Part shown: piece by piece, positions 17,494 to 29,795 of the stretch
Layout: the number at the start of each line of letters is the position of its first letter
Numbering within the stretch: the stretch's first letter is position 1
Made by a program: the position numbers and the translations under genes
Origin: Pseudomonas sp. gcc21
GTDB taxonomy: Bacteria; Pseudomonadota; Gammaproteobacteria; Pseudomonadales; Pseudomonadaceae
Reading direction: 5' to 3'
NCBI RefSeq assembly: GCF_012844345.1
Contig: NZ_CP051625.1
Coordinates: forward strand, 1,984,001 to 2,048,000
DNA length: 64,000 nt
Notes under the pieces: model-generated
Told to the model about the DNA's origin: nothing
The model's input: the letters and a program-made list of their open reading frames with translations, nothing else
Databases searched by the model: none

Positions 17494-17511
17494 TCTAAGG
17501 AAGCGCCATTA

Positions 17512-18456
17512 ATGCGCCGTATTCACGTGATGGCTGCGGTCATCTGCAACGCCTCCGGCAAAATTCTTATAGCCAGACGACCCGACCATGCGCATCAGGG
17601 CGGCTTGTGGGAGTTTCCCGGAGGTAAGTTGGAAGACGGCGAAACACGCTTCGATGGCCTGCGCCGCGAGCTGCGTGAAGAGCTCGGAATCGAGGTAACC
17701 CAAGCACGCCCGCTGCTGGATATCCGTCATGACTATTCTGACAAGTCGGTGAGACTCGATGTGTGGCGGGTAACCGCTTTTGCAGGAGAAGCACACGGTG
17801 CAGAGGGTCAGCCTGTGCGTTGGGTGGATGCGGCTGAGCTCGATCAGTATCCCTTTCCAGAGGCCAATGTTCCCATCGTTGCCGCTGCACAGCTGCCGGA
17901 GCTGTATCTGGTGACGCCTGATGTGGCCAACCTGGAAACCTTGATCGAGGGGTTGGAGAACGCGCGTCAGCGTGGTATCCGGCTGATTCAGCTTCGGCAG
18001 ACACATCTTGCGCCCGGTGAATATAGGATGTGGGCGGAGACGGTCCTGGAGCGCTTCGGGGCCGACTTTACGATCATGCTCAAAGGGAATCTGCCGCCAT
18101 CAGTCACCAACGCCGGCTGGCACCTCACTGCCTCGCAATTACGTGATATGGCGGTGGCAGGTCGAGACCACGCCGAATTCAATGGTTGGCTGGCAGCGTC
18201 CTGTCACAACACCGAAGAACTGGAAATGGCGTCTCGGGTCGGGGTTGATTTCGTTACCCTTTCTCCGGTACTGCCTACGCAAACGCACCCTGATGCGAAG
18301 CCGCTTGGCTGGGATCGTGCTGCTGAGTTGATCGCGCAGGTGAATATGCCGGTGTATTTGCTCGGGGGGCTGGGCGCAGCGGATCTGGAGCGAACGTTTG
18401 AAGTGGGCGGTCAGGGTGTTGCGGGTATTCGCGGGATATGGGAGTTGCCTAGCTGA
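17512..18456 (+). CDS. Nudix hydrolase / thiamine-phosphate-synthase-like fusion
   Basis: A 314-residue two-domain protein. Residues 1-130 form a MutT-type Nudix domain with an intact box (GGKLEDGE, REL, REELGIEV), predicted to hydrolyse oxidised dNTPs such as 8-oxo-dGTP and start synthesis of accurate DNA. Residues about 140-314 resemble thiamine phosphate synthase (TenI-like; RLIQLRQTHL, VDFVTLSPVLPTQTHPD, PVYLLGGLG), though it is not a complete ThiE set, so its role there is unclear. Such fusions are usual in Pseudomonas. The gene ends the pilB-to-yacG run. Confidence 0.88.
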   Translation: MRRIHVMAAVICNASGKILIARRPDHAHQGGLWEFPGGKLEDGETRFDGLRRELREELGIEVTQARPLLDIRHDYSDKSVRLDVWRVTAFAGEAHGAEGQPVRWVDAAELDQYPFPEANVPIVAAAQLPELYLVTPDVANLETLIEGLENARQRGIRLIQLRQTHLAPGEYRMWAETVLERFGADFTIMLKGNLPPSVTNAGWHLTASQLRDMAVAGRDHAEFNGWLAASCHNTEELEMASRVGVDFVTLSPVLPTQTHPDAKPLGWDRAAELIAQVNMPVYLLGGLGAADLERTFEVGGQGVAGIRGIWELPS

Positions 18457-18462
18457 AAAGCA

Positions 18463-18653
18463 AATCCCCCTAGCCCCCTTTGTCAAAGGGGGAATTGGAC
18501 TGTGCAGCCTAGTAGTTGGCGCATATAGCGACCCAAGATGTGTTTACAAGTCAAACGTAGAACTCGCCCGTGGCATCGAAGCTCGCCAAGTTCATCAAGC
18601 AAGCAGAAGGACACAGACAAGTCCCCCCTTTGACAAAGGGGGCTAGGGGGATT
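18463..18653. mobile_element. 191-base element with inverted terminal repeats (MITE-like)
   Basis: Two nearly identical ends face each other: AATCCCCCTAGCCCCCTTTG with TCAAAGGGGG at 18463-18497 and its reverse complement at 18618-18653. Each end is itself palindromic (CCCCCTTTG, CAAAGGGGG). The 120 bases between encode nothing recognisable. It fills the convergent gap between the Nudix and ispH genes, where it may also serve as terminator. Single related ends occur at 20171-20207 and 31862-31896. Confidence 0.6.
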
Positions 18654-18699
18654 CAAGGTTTCGCCGTCATCTCAAAATCCAGATAGCCCAACACTCCCC

Positions 18700-19647
18700 C
18701 TACTGAACCTCCACCACCCGCAATTCCTTGGGCATGCTGAACACAACATTCTCCGGCCGGCCCTCTAGCTCCTGCGCATCCGTCGCACCCAGCGCATGCA
18801 GGTGATCGATCACCTGGCGTACCAGAATATCCGGCGCTGACGCACCCGCCGTAATGCCGATGCGCTTAACATTCTCCAACCATTCGGCACGGATCTCCTC
18901 CGCGCCATCTATCAGATGAGCCGGGGTACCCATGCGCTCTGACAGTTCACGCAAACGGTTGGAGTTGGAGCTGTTCGGGCTGCCGACTACCAGCACCAGA
19001 TCAGACTCGGCGGCGAGTTGCTTAACTGCGTCCTGACGATTCTGCGTGGCATAGCAGATATCGTCCTTGCGCGGACCATCGATCGCCGGGAACCGCGCGC
19101 GCAAGGCGTCGATAACCTTGGCGGTGTCATCCATGGAGAGGGTTGTCTGGGTAACGAATGCCAGTTTTGACGGATCACGCACGTCCAGCTCGGCGACGTC
19201 GGTTTCATCCTCGACCAGATAAATCGCCCCACCCTTGCTGGTATCGTACTGCCCCATGGTGCCTTCGACCTCGGGATGCCCGGCATGCCCGATAAGGATG
19301 CATTCACGGCCGTCCCGGCTGTATTTGCTGACCTCAAGATGAACCTTGGTGACCAGCGGACAGGTCGCGTCAAACACTTTCAGGCCGCGTTTGTCGGCCT
19401 CCTGACGTACCGCCTGCGATACGCCGTGGGCGCTGAATATAACGATTACATCGTCGGGGACCTGATCCAGCTCTTCGACGAAGATCGCGCCGCGGTTACG
19501 GAGATCCTCCACCACGAACTTGTTGTGCACCACTTCATGACGCACGTAGATCGGCGGCCCGAAGACTTCCAAAGCGCGATTGACGATCTCGATGGCGCGG
19601 TCAACGCCGGCACAAAAGCCGCGGGGATTAGCCAGTTTGATCTGCAT
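18700..19647 (-). CDS. ispH: 4-hydroxy-3-methylbut-2-enyl diphosphate reductase
   Basis: A 315-residue iron-sulfur enzyme making IPP and DMAPP in the last step of the MEP isoprenoid pathway. The three cluster cysteines are at 12 (PRGFCAGV), 96 (DATCPLV) and 197 (DDICYAT), identical to the positions in E. coli. The gene lies 30 bases after fkpB and closes the ribF-ileS-lspA-fkpB-ispH run. Confidence 0.96.
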   Translation of the reverse strand: MQIKLANPRGFCAGVDRAIEIVNRALEVFGPPIYVRHEVVHNKFVVEDLRNRGAIFVEELDQVPDDVIVIFSAHGVSQAVRQEADKRGLKVFDATCPLVTKVHLEVSKYSRDGRECILIGHAGHPEVEGTMGQYDTSKGGAIYLVEDETDVAELDVRDPSKLAFVTQTTLSMDDTAKVIDALRARFPAIDGPRKDDICYATQNRQDAVKQLAAESDLVLVVGSPNSSNSNRLRELSERMGTPAHLIDGAEEIRAEWLENVKRIGITAGASAPDILVRQVIDHLHALGATDAQELEGRPENVVFSMPKELRVVEVQ

Positions 19648-19677
19648 GGGAGCCTCGACGTAATGAATGCGTACAGG

Positions 19678-20115
19678 TTACGCGGGTTTTACTTCAATGA
19701 TTTCGACATCAAACGTGATGGTCTTGCCTGCGAGCGGGTGATTGAAATCCACGTCGACTGTGGTCTCGTTGACCGTTTTCACCACACCTGGCAATTCACC
19801 CCCGGCAGCGTCCTGGAAGATCACCAGCAGGCCCGGCTCAAGCTCCATTTCATCAAACTGGCCGCGGGGCACGGTCTGGATGTTGAGCGGGTTGCCCGGT
19901 CCGAATCCACGCTCCGCTTCGATCTCAAAGGAGCGCTTATCGCCTGCCTTGAGCCCGAACAAGCTCTGCTCGAATCCCGGCAACAGGCTGCCATCGCCGA
20001 CTTTGAACGTAGCGGGGGATTTGTCGACTGTTGAGTCAACCACTTCGCCGCTCGGTAGCTTGAGGGTGAAATGTAGCGTGACTTCAGTGTCTTGGCTGAT
20101 GCGGATGTCGGTCAT
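19678..20115 (-). CDS. fkpB: FKBP-type peptidyl-prolyl isomerase FkpB (SlpA)
   Basis: A 145-residue SlyD/SlpA-type FKBP with peptidyl-prolyl isomerase and chaperone activity. The start is the ATG at 20115 (MTDIRISQDTEVTLHFTLKL). FKBP segments flank an inserted IF domain (EAERGFGPGNPLNIQTVPRGQF), then HPLAGKTITFDVEIIEV. The histidine-rich tail of SlyD is absent. The gap to lspA upstream carries a palindromic repeat (20171-20207). Confidence 0.92.
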   Translation of the reverse strand: MTDIRISQDTEVTLHFTLKLPSGEVVDSTVDKSPATFKVGDGSLLPGFEQSLFGLKAGDKRSFEIEAERGFGPGNPLNIQTVPRGQFDEMELEPGLLVIFQDAAGGELPGVVKTVNETTVDVDFNHPLAGKTITFDVEIIEVKPA

Positions 20116-20170
20116 GGTTGTGTCTCTTGGTGGTGTGGCGGGGTTCGGTGTGGGCCTTGGGGTCCGCTGG

Positions 20171-20207
20171 AATCCCCCCCTGCCCCCCTTTTTCAAAGGG
20201 GGGAGTT
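20171..20207 (+). repeat. CCCCCTTT/AAAGGGGG palindromic repeat inside the lspA-fkpB gap
   Basis: AATCCCCCCC-TGCCCCCCTTT followed by TTCAAAGGGGGGAGTTGG. Same family as the ends of the 18463-18653 element; as it lies within an operon it may act as a processing or attenuation hairpin. Confidence 0.7.
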
Positions 20208-20282
20208 GGTTCCGTGCTCATTAGCTGGTCCGGTGTTTTGTCTGATGAACCGATGGCACGCCCGAGTCGCGGCGATTACGGT

Positions 20283-20777
20283 TCAGTCAGACTTTTTCTC
20301 GGTCCTGAACATATCAAATATCAACAACGCAGCACCTACTGTAATCGCACTGTCAGCAACATTGAAAGCCGGAAAATACCAGCTGTCATGCCAGTGGACC
20401 AGTATGAAATCGACGACGTGTCCGTGGACGATTCGGTCGTAGAGGTTGCCGAGCGCTCCGCCTAGCACCAGTACCAGCGCCACCGACTCGATGGCCTTTT
20501 CTTTCGGGAGGCGCGCCAGCCAGACCAGCAGCATAACGCTCACGCCCACTGCGATGGCTATAAAAAACCAGCGCTGCCAACCACCGCCGTCAGCCAGAAA
20601 GCTGAAGGCGGCGCCGGTGTTAAAGGCCAGCGTGATCGCGAAGAAATTCTCGATCAGATGCACTTTCTGGTACGGAATTAGTCGGCCAGCGACGATCCAC
20701 TTTGTCAGCAGATCGAGCGCTATTACTACTACTGCCAACCAGAGCCATACCAGCCCACTGCGCCGCCAATCAGGCAT
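20283..20777 (-). CDS. lspA: Lipoprotein signal peptidase (signal peptidase II)
   Basis: A 164-residue inner-membrane aspartyl protease cleaving prolipoproteins before the lipidated Cys. Four hydrophobic segments are visible; the catalytic aspartates lie in GNLYDR and FNVADSAI. It overlaps the end of ileS by eight bases. Substrates in this window include the lipobox proteins at 48605 and 52338. Confidence 0.95.
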   Translation of the reverse strand: MPDWRRSGLVWLWLAVVVIALDLLTKWIVAGRLIPYQKVHLIENFFAITLAFNTGAAFSFLADGGGWQRWFFIAIAVGVSVMLLVWLARLPKEKAIESVALVLVLGGALGNLYDRIVHGHVVDFILVHWHDSWYFPAFNVADSAITVGAALLIFDMFRTEKKSD

Positions 20778-23601
20778 GCTCGCGCACCTCGCCCGGCCCT
20801 TCGATGTTGCTTACGCAGCGGCCACAGATTTCAGGGTGAGCTGCATGCTTGCCGACGTCAGCGAGGAAGTGCCAGCAGCGGGCGCACTTGCCATGCCCCG
20901 ACTTGACCAGACTCAGTTTCAGGCCTGGCAGCTCGGTCTGGACAGCAGTGTCGCCTGCCTCGGACAGCGGCGCCAGATCGGCGCGTGAGGTGATGAGTAC
21001 GAAGCGCAGCTCGTCGCCCAACTTCGCCAGACTGGTATGCAGCGCGTCATCAGCGAACAAGGTTACTTCGGCCTGCAGGTTGCCACCAATCACCTTGGCG
21101 TTACGCTGAGTCTCCATTTCCTTGTTAACGGCGACCTTGACCTCCATGACCTGCTCCCAGAACGCTCGGTCCAGAGACACGTCGGCAGGCATTTCGCTCA
21201 GCCCTTCATACCAGGTGTTGAGCATCACTGACTCGTTACGCTCACCCGGCAGGTACTGCCATAGTTCTTCAGCAGTGAAGGACAGGATGGGTGCGATCCA
21301 GCGGACCAACGCCTCTGCAATGTGATACATCGCCGTCTGACAGGACCGACGCGCTGTACTGTCGGCGCCTGTGGTGTATTGACGGTCCTTGATGATATCC
21401 AGATAGAAACCGCCCAACTCCTGAACGCAGAAGTTGTGCACTTTCTGGTAGACGTTCCAGAACTTGTAGGTGTCGTAGGCCTCGACAATTTCCTGCTGCA
21501 AGAGCAGCGCGCGATCGACCGCCCAGCGGTCCAGATCCAGCATTTGCTCCGGCACGAGCAAATGTTCCTTGGGATCGAACCCGTTCAGGTTGGAGAGCAG
21601 GAAGCGCGCGGTGTTGCGAATTCGGCGGTAGGCATCGGCGCTACGCTGAAGGATCTGCTTGGAGACCGCCATCTCACCGGAATAGTCCGTCGAGGACACC
21701 CACAGACGCAGAATATCAGCGCCCAGGCTGTCGTTGACCTCCTGCGGTGCGACCACATTGCCCAGCGATTTGGACATCTTGCGACCGTTCTCGTCGACAA
21801 CAAAGCCGTGCGTCAGCAAGCCTTTGTAGGGAGCCTGGCCGTCGATGGCGCAACCAGTCAGCAAGGAAGAGTGGAACCAGCCACGATGTTGATCCGACCC
21901 TTCAAGATACAGGTCGGCACGCGGGCCTTGCTCGTGACCCATGGGGTGCGATCCGCGCATCACGTGCCAATGCGTGGTACCGGAATCGAACCAGACGTCC
22001 ATGGTGTCGTTGATCTTCTCGTACTGTTCCGCCTCATCGCCTAGCAGCTCGGCAGCGTCGAGGCTGAACCAGGCTTCGATGCCTGCCTGCTCGACACGCT
22101 TGGCCACCTCTTCCATCAGCTCAACGGTACGCGGATGCAGTTCGCCGCTTTCCTTGTGCAGGAAGAACGGGATCGGCACGCCCCAGTTGCGCTGCCGCGA
22201 GATACACCAGTCCGGACGCCCGGCAATCATGCCGTGCAGACGCGCCTGCCCCCAGGCCGGGACAAACTGGGTCTGCTCAATCGCATCCAGGGCGCGGCGG
22301 CGCAGGGAGCTGCCGTCGCTGACGACCTTGTCCATGCCGACGAACCACTGAGCGGTTGCGCGATAGATCAGCGGCGTCTTGTGGCGCCAGCAGTGCATAT
22401 AACTGTGCTGGATGGATTCGTGCTTGAGCAATGCGCCTTCTTCGCGCAGCTTTTCGACGATGGCCGGGTTAGCCTTCCAGATGAACTGACCGCCGAAGTA
22501 CGGCAGATCGGCTACATAGACGCCATGACTCTGCACCGGGCTGAGAATGTCATCGTTTTCCATGCCGTAATGCTTGCAGGTCCGGAAGTCGTCCTCGCCG
22601 TAGGCAGGAGCGGAATGCACGATACCCGTACCGGATCCCGTTTCAACGTACTCCGCCAGATAGACCGGCGAGAACCGCTCGTATAGCGGATGACGGAAGC
22701 GGATATTCTCCAGCGCAGTGCCTTCGCAGCGGGCAATGATTTCGCCCTGCAGTTCGTAGCGCTGCAGGCAGGACTCAACCAGTTCTTCTGCCAGCACCAG
22801 CAATTTGTCGCCGGTATCAACCAGCGCATAGATGAAGTCGGGGTGGACGTTCAGCGCCTGGTTGGCCGGAATGGTCCAGGGGGTGGTGGTCCAGATGACG
22901 ATGCTGGCCGGCTTGCTCAACGTAGCCTGACCGAAGGCGGCGGCTAGCTTGTCGGCGTCTTCCACTACAAAGGCGACATCGATGGCGTCGGACTGCTTGT
23001 CCTGATACTCGACCTCAGCTTCGGCGAGTGCCGAGCCACAGTCGAAGCACCAGTTCACAGGCTTCAGACCCTTGAATACAAAACCACCTTCAACCATCTT
23101 CGCCAGCGCGCGGATCTGTCCGGCTTCGTTGGGGAATTCCATGGTCTTGTAGGGACTTTTCCACTCACCCAGCACACCCAGGCGAACGAAGTCAGCCTTC
23201 TGCCCTTCGATCTGCTTGGCCGCATATTCACGGCTGCGCTCGCGGGTTTTGTCCGCAGGCTGATTCTTGCCGTAGGTGATTTCCACCTTGTGCTCGATCG
23301 GCAGACCATGACAGTCCCAGCCAGGCACGTAGGGCGCATCGAAGCCGGACAGCGTCTTGGACCGGACGATCATGTCCTTGATGATCTTATTGACCGCGTG
23401 GCCAATATGGATGCTGCCGTTGGCATAGGGCGGGCCATCGTGCAGCACGAACTGCGGACGACCCTGGCTGATCTCACGAATCTTCTGGTAGAGGTCAATG
23501 CTGTTCAGGCGCTCAAGGGTTTCCGGCTCGCGCACGGGCAAGCCAGCCTTCATTGGAAATGCCGTCTGGGGCAGGTTCAGCGTCGCTTTATAATCAGTCA
23601 T
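20770..23601 (-). CDS. ileS: Isoleucyl-tRNA synthetase
   Basis: A 943-residue class I aminoacyl-tRNA synthetase charging tRNA-Ile. The HIGH motif is [11 protein letters not shown] and the KMSKS motif is intact ([11 protein letters not shown]). The CP1 editing domain sits between ([16 protein letters not shown]). The C-terminal zinc finger is CARC and CGRC. Length is as in E. coli (938). It lies 19 bases after ribF and overlaps lspA. Confidence 0.97.
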   Translation of the reverse strand: MTDYKATLNLPQTAFPMKAGLPVREPETLERLNSIDLYQKIREISQGRPQFVLHDGPPYANGSIHIGHAVNKIIKDMIVRSKTLSGFDAPYVPGWDCHGLPIEHKVEITYGKNQPADKTRERSREYAAKQIEGQKADFVRLGVLGEWKSPYKTMEFPNEAGQIRALAKMVEGGFVFKGLKPVNWCFDCGSALAEAEVEYQDKQSDAIDVAFVVEDADKLAAAFGQATLSKPASIVIWTTTPWTIPANQALNVHPDFIYALVDTGDKLLVLAEELVESCLQRYELQGEIIARCEGTALENIRFRHPLYERFSPVYLAEYVETGSGTGIVHSAPAYGEDDFRTCKHYGMENDDILSPVQSHGVYVADLPYFGGQFIWKANPAIVEKLREEGALLKHESIQHSYMHCWRHKTPLIYRATAQWFVGMDKVVSDGSSLRRRALDAIEQTQFVPAWGQARLHGMIAGRPDWCISRQRNWGVPIPFFLHKESGELHPRTVELMEEVAKRVEQAGIEAWFSLDAAELLGDEAEQYEKINDTMDVWFDSGTTHWHVMRGSHPMGHEQGPRADLYLEGSDQHRGWFHSSLLTGCAIDGQAPYKGLLTHGFVVDENGRKMSKSLGNVVAPQEVNDSLGADILRLWVSSTDYSGEMAVSKQILQRSADAYRRIRNTARFLLSNLNGFDPKEHLLVPEQMLDLDRWAVDRALLLQQEIVEAYDTYKFWNVYQKVHNFCVQELGGFYLDIIKDRQYTTGADSTARRSCQTAMYHIAEALVRWIAPILSFTAEELWQYLPGERNESVMLNTWYEGLSEMPADVSLDRAFWEQVMEVKVAVNKEMETQRNAKVIGGNLQAEVTLFADDALHTSLAKLGDELRFVLITSRADLAPLSEAGDTAVQTELPGLKLSLVKSGHGKCARCWHFLADVGKHAAHPEICGRCVSNIEGPGEVREHA

Positions 23602-23620
23602 TTAATCCACACTTGGTTCA

Positions 23621-24547
23621 TCAAAGGCCCCATTGGGCCCGGGCGGCGGCAAGATCAGCCTGGATTGCCAATTTCAAGGCTTCCAGCGATTCGAATCGCT
23701 GTTCATCACGCAATTTTTCATGAAACACCACAGTCACGCGGCGGCCATAGAGATCACCATCGAAATCAAACAGGTGAACCTCAAGATGCGGCTGGCCATC
23801 GCCTTCTACCGTGGGACGGGTGCCGATATTGGCGACCCCTTTCTGAATCGTGCCGTCGAGCTCCATACTCACGCGGTAGACACCGTTCAGCGGCGCGCGC
23901 AGGCGCTTGAGCTGGACATTGGCGGTAGGCGAGCCGAGCTGGCGACCGAGCTTCTGGCCATGCAGAACACGACCGGTAATGCTGAACGGGCGGCCCAGCA
24001 AGCGCTCGGCCAACTGGAAGTCACCTTCTTCGAGTACCTGGCGCAACCGGGTGCTACTGATTCGCTCGCCGCTTTCGGCAACGGTATTGGTGGACTCGAC
24101 GGAAAAGCCGTGTCGTTTGCCGCTTTCCTGCAGGAAGGCGAAATCGCCGGAACGGTCGCAGCCGAAGCGAAAATCGTCACCCACCTCCAGATGCCTTACA
24201 CCTAGTCCGTCAACCAATACCTGCTGCACAAACTCTTCGGCGCTGAGTTCACGCAAGCGTCGATTGAAAGCGAGGCAGAGTACGCGATCGATGCCCTGCT
24301 CTTCGAACAGAGCGAGCTTGTCACGCAGACGGGTAAGACGGGGCGGCGCAGCCTGAGGCGCGAAATACTCACGCGGCTGTGGCTCGAATATCACCACACA
24401 TCCGGGCAGACCAACCCGCTCCGAATGCGCGCGCAAGCGCTCGAGAATGGCCTGATGCCCGGCGTGCACACCATCGAAGTTACCGATTGTTACCACGCAA
24501 CCCCGATGTCGGGGCCGCAGGTTATGTAGGCCGCGGACCAGTTCCAT
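23621..24547 (-). CDS. ribF: Bifunctional riboflavin kinase / FAD synthetase
   Basis: A 308-residue enzyme making FMN and then FAD. The N-terminal adenylyltransferase domain (about 1-185) has TIGNFDGVHAGHQ and VGDDFRFG; the C-terminal kinase domain (about 185-305) has GRVLHGQKLGRQLGSPTAN and NIGTRPTV. It heads the ribF-ileS-lspA-fkpB-ispH operon. FAD is needed by the cresol hydroxylase flavoprotein at 35.2 kb, but no regulatory link is visible. Confidence 0.95.
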   Translation of the reverse strand: MELVRGLHNLRPRHRGCVVTIGNFDGVHAGHQAILERLRAHSERVGLPGCVVIFEPQPREYFAPQAAPPRLTRLRDKLALFEEQGIDRVLCLAFNRRLRELSAEEFVQQVLVDGLGVRHLEVGDDFRFGCDRSGDFAFLQESGKRHGFSVESTNTVAESGERISSTRLRQVLEEGDFQLAERLLGRPFSITGRVLHGQKLGRQLGSPTANVQLKRLRAPLNGVYRVSMELDGTIQKGVANIGTRPTVEGDGQPHLEVHLFDFDGDLYGRRVTVVFHEKLRDEQRFESLEALKLAIQADLAAARAQWGL

Positions 24548-24640
24548 AATGCTCGTTGATTGGTAGAGAGATCAAAGCCGGAAAGTATACAGGCTTACAC
24601 GGGTTTGCGTCATTGGCGACGGCAGGGGAATCAACGGCGT

Positions 24641-24716
24641 ATGGAGGGCCGGGTTCCATCCCGGCCAGCGAGGTATCAGCCAACTCTTCTGGTCGAGGCG
24701 GAGCTCGACCCTCCAT
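24641..24716. repeat. REPIN-like extragenic palindromic element
   Basis: An outer stem ATGGAGGG (24641-24648) and CCCTCCAT (24709-24716) encloses two hairpins, GGCCGGG-TTCCAT-CCCGGCC and GGTCGAG-GCGGAG-CTCGACC. The layout, a three-way junction of about 76 bases, is that of paired inverted REP sequences, which RAYT transposases mobilise. It lies between ribF and murJ in a stretch with no gene. Confidence 0.65.
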
Positions 24717-24780
24717 AGCGCGCTATATTTCTGCGGCTACGAGAGCCTTCAAGGCAGTGCTCACAACCCGACCCAAACCG

Positions 24781-25080
24781 CGGGGCGTCCTGCAGACGCC
24801 GTCAGGCCGAGGGCGACCTTCCTACGATGGACGGTGCAACCTTCGGATTCTTGAGCAGGAGGCGCGATCGGAGCGCCGAACCGTCACGGCGATCTGGCCG
24901 TAAGACCAGCGATTGAAAGCGCCGAATAGGCCGGCAATAAGGGATTTCAGATCAAGTTTGCATAACCCTACCCTAACCAGGGCGTCCTGCGGACGACTGC
25001 ATGGATGCAGGAGTTAGAGCGACGCAGGAAGCCAAAGCCGACGCCATCACGGCGGCGGTTCGGCGTTCCGATCGCCCTCC
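24781..25080. repeat. Extragenic repeat modules between murJ and ribF
   Basis: No credible gene between 24548 and 25116. The stretch holds a module at 24861-24900 (GGCGCGATCGGAGCGCCGAA...GCGATCTGGCCG) and a reversed partial copy at 25050-25076 (GGCGGTTCGGCGTTCCGATCG), plus GGCGTCCTGC motifs at 24784 and 24981. The same module occurs at 41662-41701. They are dispersed, non-coding extragenic repeats. Confidence 0.6.
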
Positions 25081-25116
25081 TGCAAATTGGTCCGCGGATC
25101 AGGTTCTCACACGAGC

Positions 25117-26685
25117 TTACTGCCGCAAATGCCGCATGCGCATACCCGTCGCCACAAGCATGACGACGAACGCAACGATCCCGGCAACAACCAGAACAGC
25201 CATCTCCAATGCTTTCTGCTGCCACTCCCAGGCGAACCACTGCTCCACATCCGGGACCAGCCACAGCACAACGGCAGCCATGGCGATGCAGGCCAAAACC
25301 AGGCGAATACTGAAAGCCATCCAGCCCGGCTGCGCCTGGAAAATGCCGGCCTTACGCAGCCCCCACCAGAGCAGTCCCGCGTTCAACAGCGCTGACAAAG
25401 AGGTAGCCAGGGCCAGACCCACATGCGCGAGCGGCCAGATGAGGATCAGGTTGAAGCCCATGTTGAAAACCATGCAGGTGACTGCAATCTTCACCGGCGT
25501 TTTCATATCCTGACGCGCGAAGAAACCGGGAGCCAGCACCTTGATCAGCATGAAGGTCATGACACCCAGCGCATAGGCACGCAGGGCTGCAGCGGCCTGG
25601 ACTACGTCCCGCTCGGTCATCGCACCGTAATGAAACAACGTGGCGATCAGTGGCTCGGCGAGTAGCAAAAGCGCCAGCGCAGCCGGCACACCGACAAGCA
25701 GCACCATGCGGACCGCCCAATCCAGTGTTTTAGCAAACGCCTTGGGATCGTCTCCGGCATGCTGGCGAGACAAGGCCGGAAGAATGACCGTACCGATAGC
25801 TATACCGAAGGCACCCAGCGGCAGCTCAGACAGCCGATCCGCGTAATACAGCCAGGAGATACTGCCGGTCTCGAGGAAGGATGCCAGCACCGTATCCAAT
25901 AAAAGGTTTATCTGGCTGACCGATACGCCGAACAAGGCCGGCAGCATCAGCGTCATGATGCGCTTTACGCCTTCATCCTTGCGGTTCGGCTTTGGTACTG
26001 GAAGGAGCCGTATCTGCGCCAGAAAAGGCAGCTGAAACAAGAGCTGCGCCACGCCAGCAATAAACACGCCCCACGCCAACGCCATGATCGGTTGATCAAA
26101 ATATGGCGTCAGGAATAGCGTTGCGCTGATCATGCTCAGGTTCAGCAGCACCGGAGTAAAGGCCGGCACCGCAAAGCGTCCGTAGCTGTTCAGAATCGAG
26201 CCACACAACGCTGTCATCGAGATCAAGAGCAGGTAAGGAAAGGTGATGCGCAGCATATCCGCTGCGAGCCCCAGCTTTTCTGCGTCGTCATGAAAGCCCG
26301 GCGCAAACAGGGTAATCAACAATGGCGCACCCGCCACTCCCACAGCCGTGATAGCCACCAACGTGATCCCCAGCGTCCCGGCCACGCGATCAACCAGCTG
26401 CTTCACTTCAGCAAGACTGCGCCTGGAGCGGTATTCAGAAAGAACCGGAACGAACGCCTGGTTAAATGCCCCTTCAGCGAACAAGCGGCGCATGAAGTTG
26501 GGAATTTTGAAGGCGATAAAGAAAGCGTCAGCTTCTGACTGAGAACCAAAATACGCCGCAACGACCACGTCGCGCACCATCCCCAGCACCCGCGACAACA
26601 TGGTCATGATGCTGACGACCATGCCCGAACGCAGCAAACTAGGGGCCTTGGGAACGGGAGCGACTGGTGGAGTGGTATCTGTCAT
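25117..26685 (-). CDS. murJ: Lipid II flippase MurJ
   Basis: A 522-residue MOP-superfamily membrane protein with about 14 hydrophobic segments that moves lipid II across the inner membrane for peptidoglycan synthesis. Typical stretches are [42 protein letters not shown] and [22 protein letters not shown] (first and last parts). The N-terminus is a proline-rich tail. It is divergent from rpsT, as in other pseudomonads. Confidence 0.95.
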   Translation of the reverse strand: MTDTTPPVAPVPKAPSLLRSGMVVSIMTMLSRVLGMVRDVVVAAYFGSQSEADAFFIAFKIPNFMRRLFAEGAFNQAFVPVLSEYRSRRSLAEVKQLVDRVAGTLGITLVAITAVGVAGAPLLITLFAPGFHDDAEKLGLAADMLRITFPYLLLISMTALCGSILNSYGRFAVPAFTPVLLNLSMISATLFLTPYFDQPIMALAWGVFIAGVAQLLFQLPFLAQIRLLPVPKPNRKDEGVKRIMTLMLPALFGVSVSQINLLLDTVLASFLETGSISWLYYADRLSELPLGAFGIAIGTVILPALSRQHAGDDPKAFAKTLDWAVRMVLLVGVPAALALLLLAEPLIATLFHYGAMTERDVVQAAAALRAYALGVMTFMLIKVLAPGFFARQDMKTPVKIAVTCMVFNMGFNLILIWPLAHVGLALATSLSALLNAGLLWWGLRKAGIFQAQPGWMAFSIRLVLACIAMAAVVLWLVPDVEQWFAWEWQQKALEMAVLVVAGIVAFVVMLVATGMRMRHLRQ

Positions 26686-26823
26686 GGAGCGCGGCGCCGA
26701 ATAAAAGCGCGATCATAGCGTTCGAACGGCCGCCATGCGAGCGAACAAAACCTGACATTCGTTGCGTACTGGATGTACAATGCGCGACTTCCCGATCTGG
26801 CACCTCAGAGCGCCTGGCGGGTC

Positions 26824-26852
26824 TTGACAATCCAGTAGGGCAGCGGCATAGT
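26824..26852 (+). promoter_or_regulatory. Sigma70-type promoter of rpsT
   Basis: TTGACA, 17 bases, CATAGT, about 50 bases before the rpsT start. The -35 is perfect and the -10 moderate. The promoter of rplU (30466-30494) has the same TTGACAAT start. Confidence 0.55.
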
Positions 26853-26903
26853 ACGCGGCCTTATTTATACCTTATTCATCCAGATTTTCTGAGGAGCACG
26901 ACG

Positions 26904-27176
26904 GTGGCCAACTCACCTCAAGCCAAGAAACGCGCCAAGCAGGCCGAGAAGCGCCGCACTCACAATGCAAGCCTGCGCTCCATGGTCCGTACTTACATCA
27001 AGAACGTCGTCAAGGCAATTGACGCCAAGGATCTTGAGAAAGCACAAAGCGCCTACACTGCAGCTGTCCCGGTTATTGACCGCATGGCTGACAAGGGCAT
27101 CATCAACAAGAACAAGGCCGCTCGCCACAAGAGCCGCCTGAACGCACACATCAAGGCAATGGCTACGGCCGCTTGA
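26904..27176 (+). CDS. rpsT: 30S ribosomal protein S20
   Basis: A 90-residue basic helical protein binding 16S rRNA ([48 protein letters not shown]). The start codon is GTG at 26904 behind GAGGAG; no ATG is available at the family N-terminus. Rare starts in rpsT are known from E. coli (UUG), where they assist autogenous control of translation. Own promoter and strong terminator. Confidence 0.96.
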   Translation: MANSPQAKKRAKQAEKRRTHNASLRSMVRTYIKNVVKAIDAKDLEKAQSAYTAAVPVIDRMADKGIINKNKAARHKSRLNAHIKAMATAA

Positions 27177-27194
27177 TCAGCGTTACTTGTTGAC

Positions 27195-27226
27195 GAAAAA
27201 ACCGGCTCACTGAGCCGGTTTTTTTA
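27195..27226 (+). terminator. Terminator of rpsT
   Basis: AACCGGCTCACTGAGCCGGTT followed by a run of T: a classical rho-independent terminator 20 bases after the stop codon. Confidence 0.92.
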
Positions 27227-27316
27227 TGGACGCCTGGTTACTTCAGAATCTTATGCAATGCCGGATAAACCGCAACGCGACCCAAAGCTAATGCGGCTTA
27301 CCCTTGGTATGCCCGC

Positions 27317-28435
27317 CTATACCAGCACCAGGTTATCCCGATGGACCAATTCAGGCTCGTCGATATAACCGAGAAGCTGCTGCACCGAGTCCGTGCACTG
27401 ACCAATGATCCTGGCAGCATCCTGAGAACTGTAATTGACCAACCCTCGGGCGACCTCGCGGCCATCCGGCCCGACGCATACCACCATCTCACCCCGACGG
27501 AAGTTACCCTCTACCGCCATAACACCCACCGGCAGCAAACTCCGCCGCCCCGACGTCAGCGCAGCAACCGCGCCCTCGTCGATCAATAGACGGCCACGGG
27601 TCTGAAGATGCCCGGCTAACCACTGCTTACGCGCAGCCAGCATGCCTTTTTCCGGACGCAGCAGAGTACCCAGCTCCTCACCCGCCTGCAGACGCTCTAT
27701 TACACGTTCAATGCGCCCGCCCACGATAACGGTACCGGCACCGGAGCGCGCTGCCAGCCGCGCAGCACGCAACTTGGTCTGCATGCCGCCACGCCCGAGC
27801 GCGCCAGCACTGCCACCTGCCATGGCGTCCAGCTTGGGATCATCGGCCATCGCCTCTGCGATCAGCTGAGCACTGGGATCCGCGCTCGGATCAGCAGTAA
27901 AAAGCCCGTCGCGATCAGTCAGAATGACCAGCAGATCCGCCTCAACCAGATTGGTCACCAGGGCGCCAAGCGTGTCGTTGTCACCGAAACGGATTTCGTC
28001 GGTGACAACGGTGTCGTTTTCGTTGATCACAGGAATTACGCCCAGATCCAGCAGGGCGCGCAACGTGCTACGGGCGTTGAGATAGCGCTTGCGATCCGAC
28101 AAGTCATCATGCGTCAGCAGCACCTGAGCGGTCGACAGACCGTGCGCCTGAAAGCTCGACTCCCATGCCTGCACCAACCCCATCTGACCAATTGCCGCCG
28201 CAGCCTGCATTTGGTGGATTGTACGCGGCCGCTCAGTCCAGCCCAGACGGCTCATACCTGCCGCTACTGCGCCCGAGGACACCAGCACCAGCTCCGCCCC
28301 ATTCTTGCGCAAGGCGACCAGCTGATCGACCCAGACCGCCATGGCGTTCTGGTCGAGACCTCGACCATCGCCAGTCAACAAGGCACTTCCAATCTTGACC
28401 ACCCAACGTCGCGCGTCGGCTACCTTCTGTCGCAT
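27317..28435 (-). CDS. proB: Glutamate 5-kinase
   Basis: A 372-residue enzyme phosphorylating glutamate in the first step of proline synthesis. The amino-acid kinase domain (about 1-260) shows [30 protein letters not shown] and [10 protein letters not shown]; the C-terminal PUA domain (about 280-360) shows [13 protein letters not shown]. It lies 51 bases after obgE, the usual pseudomonad position. Feedback inhibition by proline is known for the family. Confidence 0.95.
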   Translation of the reverse strand: MRQKVADARRWVVKIGSALLTGDGRGLDQNAMAVWVDQLVALRKNGAELVLVSSGAVAAGMSRLGWTERPRTIHQMQAAAAIGQMGLVQAWESSFQAHGLSTAQVLLTHDDLSDRKRYLNARSTLRALLDLGVIPVINENDTVVTDEIRFGDNDTLGALVTNLVEADLLVILTDRDGLFTADPSADPSAQLIAEAMADDPKLDAMAGGSAGALGRGGMQTKLRAARLAARSGAGTVIVGGRIERVIERLQAGEELGTLLRPEKGMLAARKQWLAGHLQTRGRLLIDEGAVAALTSGRRSLLPVGVMAVEGNFRRGEMVVCVGPDGREVARGLVNYSSQDAARIIGQCTDSVQQLLGYIDEPELVHRDNLVLV

Positions 28436-28486
28436 GCTGCTTTTTCCGTTGTGAACAGAGAAGAAGCTGCCGAAGCAGCTTCCAAA

Positions 28487-29728
<1,242 letters not shown>

Positions 29729-29750
29729 TTAAGGAATCAAGCTACAAACA

Positions 29751-29780
29751 AAAAAGCCCCGTCGCAAGACAGGGCTTTTT
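29751..29780 (-). terminator. Terminator-like hairpin between rpmA and obgE
   Basis: AAAAAGCCC...GGGCTTTTT with T run on the minus strand, 15 bases after rpmA. It probably lowers obgE transcription relative to the ribosomal protein genes. Confidence 0.8.
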
Positions 29781-29795
29781 CGAACCAGAGCTATA

